Shown here one piece after another: positions 60,596 to 64,000 of a DNA stretch of 64,000 nt. Position numbers and translations under genes: made by a program. Origin of the DNA: Phycisphaerae bacterium (GTDB lineage Bacteria; Planctomycetota; Phycisphaerae; Phycisphaerales; Phycisphaeraceae); assembly GCA_030426385.1 (NCBI GenBank), contig JAUHYI010000004.1, forward strand, positions 53,667-117,666. Reading direction: 5' to 3'. How positions within the stretch are numbered: the stretch's first letter is position 1; every line of letters starts with the position of its first letter. The notes below the pieces were generated by a model. That model saw only the letters and a list, made by a program, of their open reading frames with translations. It searched no databases and was not told where the DNA came from.

Positions 60596-62800
60596 TTGCT
60601 CAAGTCGATTGAAATTCTGGTTTTAGTTTCGACCGTCGTCGGGGTTATGGTGGCGGTCTGGCTGTGGTGGCGCTATCGGGTGTTGCCACGACAGGTGGCC
60701 CAGCGTCATGATGAAATGTCATCGCGACGCGGCGACCTGATTTGTCTATTCAAGCCCGACACGACGTTGACGTATGTGAATGATGCATACTGTCGACATT
60801 TTGGCCGACTACGAGAAGAGCTGGTCGGGCGCAGTTTTTTGGATTTGATCCCCGAGCCTGATCGCGAAGCCACGCGTGAAATCATTGCGGAGTTGATGCG
60901 TCAGCCGCACATGATTGAAAACGAACATTCGGTGATCTATCCCGATGGCCGAGTCGGTTACCAGCGTTGGTATGACCACCCGATATTGGATCGCAAGGGG
61001 CGGGTGGTGTTGTTCCAGAGCGTAGGCCGAGACGTGACGGATCGGCGGATGGCAGAAGACGCGCTGCGCGTCAGCGAACGGCGGTTGCAGTTGGCGTTGC
61101 GGGGCACGGACATGGGACTGTGGGATTGGAAAGTGCCAACGGGCGAGGTGTATTTCAGCGATCAATGGATGCGGATGTTGGGCTATGAGCCGGATGAATT
61201 GCCGCACGAATTTGCAACGTGGGAAAATCTGGTCCACCCGGACGATCTGGCGATTATTAAAGCGGAGCTGGAGGCACACCTGCGCGGCGATAAGCCGGAT
61301 TATGAAGCACCGCATCGGATGCGCGCGAAAAACGGCGAATGGTTGTGGATACTTACCAGCGGGAAAGTCGTCGAGCGCGATGAAAAAGGCCAAGTGTTGC
61401 GCGTGACGGGGGCCCATAAAAATATTGATGCGCAAATGCGAGCCGAAGAAGAGCGCAATCGATTACAGGAACACCTGCGTCACACGCAAAAACTCGAAGC
61501 CATCGGCACCCTGGCGACAGGCATTGCCCATGATTTTAATAACCTGGTGTTGGCGATTCATTCTGCCAGCGACTTGGCGAAGTCGCATCTGGAGGCCAAT
61601 CACCCTGCGACAGCCTCGCTGAATTCAATTGAAGAAGCCTGCGGACAAGCGACGAGCATCACGCAATCGTTGTTGACCTTTGCCCACAATCGGCATCTGG
61701 AAAAACGAACGATTGACCTGGGTTTACTGGTGCAGGATTCGCTCAACCTGTTGGAACGTTTGCTGCCTCATGGCGTCAAATTGGTTGCAAAGTTACCCGA
61801 AGCACAATCGCCGGTGTATGTGGTGGCACACGCGGGTCAGTTGCAACAAGTAATGATGAACCTGACGATCAATGCGCGTGATGCGATATCAGCAGGCGGG
61901 CAAGACGGTGCAAGTTGTTTGACGATTGAATTGGGGCGCGAGGCAAAGTTGGCAACGGATGCTGAGATGTTGAATCAAGCCGATGGCGATGAGGCGAATC
62001 CAATGGCGTCGGATGATTGTGCGGTGTTGCGTTTTATCGATACGGGTCAAGGCATGCCCGAGCATGTGCAGGCACGGGTTTTTGAGCCGTTTTTTACGAC
62101 CAAATCGCGCGGCCGAAGTACCGGGCTAGGACTATCGGTGGTGCACGGGATTGTGACGGATCACGAAGGACAGATCAGCGTGGCATCCCAGTCTGGACAA
62201 GGGGCCACCTTCACGATCACGTTGCCCATGGTGGATCCGGTGACCAACTCCGTGGTCACGGTGGAAACGACGCCTTCGCAAAATGATGCGGCGCATGAAA
62301 ACATTTTGTTGGTTGAATGCGGTGTGCACGACACGATATCGTTGCGAGATATGTTGCATCGCGATGGGTTTAATGTGTTAGCGCGAAGCAGTCTGACCAC
62401 CGCGCGTCAGGCCTTTGCTCGGCAACACGAAGTGGTCGATCTGGTTGTCGTGACGATGAACGGGAACGCCGGGGTGGATGCGGATGAGAATATGGCGAGC
62501 AACGTGGAAAGGGGCGCGGGGGAAGGAGTGCGGGGAGACGTGGGGGGAGACGTGGGGGGAGACGTGCGGGGGAGTGTGGGGGGGAATGTGGGGGGGGATG
62601 TGGGGGGGTGGTTGCGGGAGATGCGTGGTATTGATGAGGAGGTGCCGGTTATTTTTGTTTTAGCCTCAGAGTCTGCCGAACATGTTAAATTAGCCTTGCC
62701 GTCCGAAGATGTTTGGACACACTGGATTGAATCGCCGACGTCTGCGGACGCGGTGATTGCGTTGATTCGACGGATGCTCGTCGGACCCATTGGAGCCTGA
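60596..62800 (+). CDS. PAS-containing hybrid histidine kinase with degenerate receiver
   Basis: A protein of 734 residues from TTG 60596, preceded by TAAGGTG. An N-terminal membrane segment (residues 5-25) anchors it; two PAS domains follow (CLFKPDTTLTYVNDAYC, then LALRGTDMGLWDWKV with a PAC end). The kinase part has the H-box GIAHDFNNL (about residue 310), an N-box MMNLTINARDAI, RFIDTGQGMP and STGLGLSVV. A receiver-like domain ends the protein, but its acidic pocket is changed (LLVECG where DD is usual) and the phosphoacceptor Asp site reads DLVVVTMNGN. Directly after it, residues about 628-673 are a DVGGDVGG array. It precedes a NarL regulator by 5 nt, so the two likely form one phosphorelay. 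Confidence 0.85.
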   Translation: MLKSIEILVLVSTVVGVMVAVWLWWRYRVLPRQVAQRHDEMSSRRGDLICLFKPDTTLTYVNDAYCRHFGRLREELVGRSFLDLIPEPDREATREIIAELMRQPHMIENEHSVIYPDGRVGYQRWYDHPILDRKGRVVLFQSVGRDVTDRRMAEDALRVSERRLQLALRGTDMGLWDWKVPTGEVYFSDQWMRMLGYEPDELPHEFATWENLVHPDDLAIIKAELEAHLRGDKPDYEAPHRMRAKNGEWLWILTSGKVVERDEKGQVLRVTGAHKNIDAQMRAEEERNRLQEHLRHTQKLEAIGTLATGIAHDFNNLVLAIHSASDLAKSHLEANHPATASLNSIEEACGQATSITQSLLTFAHNRHLEKRTIDLGLLVQDSLNLLERLLPHGVKLVAKLPEAQSPVYVVAHAGQLQQVMMNLTINARDAISAGGQDGASCLTIELGREAKLATDAEMLNQADGDEANPMASDDCAVLRFIDTGQGMPEHVQARVFEPFFTTKSRGRSTGLGLSVVHGIVTDHEGQISVASQSGQGATFTITLPMVDPVTNSVVTVETTPSQNDAAHENILLVECGVHDTISLRDMLHRDGFNVLARSSLTTARQAFARQHEVVDLVVVTMNGNAGVDADENMASNVERGAGEGVRGDVGGDVGGDVRGSVGGNVGGDVGGWLREMRGIDEEVPVIFVLASESAEHVKLALPSEDVWTHWIESPTSADAVIALIRRMLVGPIGA
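62500..62615. repeat. G-rich repeat array inside the receiver domain of the kinase
   Basis: G-rich plus-strand units (GGGGGGAGACGTGG and GGGGGGAATGTGGG), in frame, between the third strand and the following helix of the receiver-like domain. Confidence 0.9.
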
Positions 62801-62805
62801 ATAAA

Positions 62806-63693
62806 ATGGTTGCCCCCCCCACATTTTCCCCCACACTTGCCTCCACACTTGCCTCCTCGCATTCTCACTCAGAGCGCGCTCTACATTCCCGTCTAGGCAC
62901 TTCTGCGCATGCCCAGCCCGACTCCGCGCCATTTGCATCGCCATCACCATCTGGGCCTACGCCGCGTACTGCATCTGATGCGTTGTCCCCGCGTGCATTG
63001 CCAAAGGATGATTCGTTAGCCCAAGAGGGTCGCGCGTTTGCCCAAGCCATTCGCGTGATTCTGATTGATGACCATGCGCTGGTGCGCGAATCGTTGGCCC
63101 AACGCTTGTTGGCTGAAGATGATCTGGATGTCGTGGCCACCGCCGCCGATGCGGACACCGGGTTGGCCCATATTCACGAATATCAGCCGGATGTGGTGCT
63201 GATGGATATTGACATGCCCGGCCAGGATTGTTTCGAAGCCGCCTCACGTTTGCGACGCGAGTATCCAACCGTTCACTTGGTGTTTCTCAGCGCGCATACG
63301 AATGATCGGTACATCGAAAGCGCGATCGCGGTCGGTGCCAAGGGATATCTGTCGAAGTCACAACCGCCGCGCGAAGTAGCAGAATCCATTCGGCTGATTG
63401 TGGCAGGCAAGACGGTGTTTTGTCCGGAAGTGCGTAGCCGATTGGTTGACAATGATAAAGGGCAATTGGTGCCAGCCGCGTCAGCAACACGGCTGTCCTC
63501 GTTGTCACCCCGCGAGCAGGAAGTGTTACGACATCTGGCGCAAGGATTGAGCAAGCGACAGGTAGCGCGGGTGATGCACATCAGCGTAAAAACGGTTGGC
63601 GCTCACACGACGAGCTTGATGGCAAAGCTGGATATCCACGATCGCGTGGACCTGGCACGGTATGCAATCCGCGAAGGAATCACCGAAGCGTGA
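62806..63693 (+). CDS. NarL/LuxR-type response regulator with repeat-derived N-terminal extension
   Basis: A protein of 295 residues if the ATG at 62806 is used. The receiver begins at about residue 83 (RVILIDDHALVRESLAQRLL), with phosphoacceptor D134 in VVLMDIDMPG and the usual KGYLSKSQPPREV. A LuxR-type helix-turn-helix ends it (LSPREQEVLRHLAQGLSKRQVA, KTVGAHTTSLMAKLDI). The first 80 residues (PPTFSPTLASTLASS...) are low complexity and stem from a C-rich copy of the repeat; a GTG near 63055 would give a standard-length protein. The kinase gene ends 5 nt before. It probably activates or represses genes on phosphorylation. Confidence 0.88.
   Translation: MVAPPTFSPTLASTLASSHSHSERALHSRLGTSAHAQPDSAPFASPSPSGPTPRTASDALSPRALPKDDSLAQEGRAFAQAIRVILIDDHALVRESLAQRLLAEDDLDVVATAADADTGLAHIHEYQPDVVLMDIDMPGQDCFEAASRLRREYPTVHLVFLSAHTNDRYIESAIAVGAKGYLSKSQPPREVAESIRLIVAGKTVFCPEVRSRLVDNDKGQLVPAASATRLSSLSPREQEVLRHLAQGLSKRQVARVMHISVKTVGAHTTSLMAKLDIHDRVDLARYAIREGITEA
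62812..62860. repeat. C-rich repeat at the response regulator start
   Basis: CCCCCCCCACATTTTCCCCC then CACACTTGCCTC units. It is the only clearly C-rich tract on the plus strand right of 39 kb. Confidence 0.8.
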
Positions 63694-63974
63694 GTGGGGG
63701 GTGGGGGGGGGAGAATAGTTAAAAGTTAAAAGTTAAAAGTTAAAAGTTAAAAGTTAAAAGCTAAAAGCTAAAAGCGGGGAAAGGTGTGTGGGGGGGTGGG
63801 GGAGAGTGGGGGGGGTGGGGGGTGTACGAATTACAACAAACACCCGCACCTTGATCCATCCTAGCCCCCGGTGCATACCGGGGGTTGTTTGAAAGAAAAC
63901 CCTAGCTGCTACGGACATTCAAGCCAGTTGATGATTTGCGCCGACATATTGATTTTTGGTCAAGGAGGACCGTA
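63694..63974. repeat. Heptamer array, G tracts and hairpin upstream of the last gene
   Basis: 63694-63712 is a G tract directly after the stop. 63717-63775 has eight heptamers (GTTAAAA, the last two GCTAAAA). 63776-63825 is G-rich. 63865-63884 is the perfect CCCCCGGT/ACCGGGGG hairpin. 63900-63974 leads to a strong ribosome site. Confidence 0.85.
63865..63884. repeat. CCCCCGGT-N4-ACCGGGGG hairpin repeat, copy 3
   Basis: A perfect 8-bp stem with loop GCAT; followed by TTGTTTG. Same stem as copy 1 with a different loop. Confidence 0.8.
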
Positions 63975-64000
63975 ATGCGACATCGACATGAGCTAACCGA
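63975..64000 (+). CDS. Start of a gene cut by the window end
   Basis: AAGGAGGA ends 6 nt before the ATG at 63975, a near-ideal ribosome binding site, and the frame MRHRHELT is open to the edge. Nothing can be said about function. Confidence 0.55.

Overview
The window looks like chromosomal DNA of a Planctomycetota bacterium, probably close to Phycisphaerae. This is inferred from gene content: two SpoIIE-type phosphatases, one of a type familiar from planctomycetes; a MoxR/DUF58/BatA-like/von Willebrand operon with a huge coiled-coil partner; a DUF1559-like pseudopilin; a sialidase next to an RraA-like gene; and a STELLO-type glycosyltransferase. No rRNA, tRNA, CRISPR array, transposase or phage gene was recognised. 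About 40 protein genes are supported, two of them cut by the window ends.

Layout. 0-9.8 kb: the C-terminal part of a YhaM-like HD exoribonuclease, then a surface-glycan region (FkbM methyltransferase, SpoIIE phosphatase, sugar-nucleotide epimerase, Gfo/Idh/MocA oxidoreductase, GT2 and STELLO-like glycosyltransferases, ABC-2 permease, GT4 glycosyltransferase). 9.8-25.3 kb: one minus-strand operon of eight genes, MoxR ATPase > DUF58 > BatA-like > vWA/GATase-like > 1219-residue coiled coil > small secreted protein > terpenoid-cyclase-fold repeat protein > large exported protein, with several stop/start overlaps. 25.4-31.6 kb: fpg, a PBP4-type peptidase, an exported DUF3108-like protein and a GT4 glycosyltransferase. 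32.2-39.8 kb: LysR regulator overlapping gltB, then gltD. 40-47.8 kb: exported protein, Fur, pseudopilin, a gene fragment, sialidase plus RraA, and an S1/P1-nuclease/phospholipase-C-like enzyme. 48.7-57.8 kb: GlmU-like protein, dnaA, CPBP protease, RF-1-domain protein, EamA transporter, GAF-SpoIIE phosphatase and a lipoprotein. 57.9-64 kb: FHA/vWA membrane protein, a PAS histidine kinase with a degenerate receiver, a NarL-type response regulator, and the first codons of one more gene.

The most unusual property is a dispersed repeat system. A 12-bp G/C-rich minisatellite (unit close to GGGGGGAATGTG) and its variants occur in most intergenic gaps and also, in frame, inside many conserved genes: dnaA, fpg, the DUF58 MIDAS loop, the BatA-like and vWA proteins, a GlmU-like beta-helix, a receiver domain and others. 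They encode (N/D)VGG repeats or, on the other strand, PPHSPP-like tracts. In several places the tract is preceded by a heptamer array (AAGTTAA)n. Two further hairpin families are interspersed. From 9 to 31 kb the repeats are C-rich on the plus strand; from 39 to 64 kb they are almost always G-rich, whatever the direction of the host gene. Most genes also change direction at about 31.7-32.1 kb, where an AT palindrome and two short tandem arrays lie. This suggests a replication-strand bias and possibly a nearby replichore boundary.
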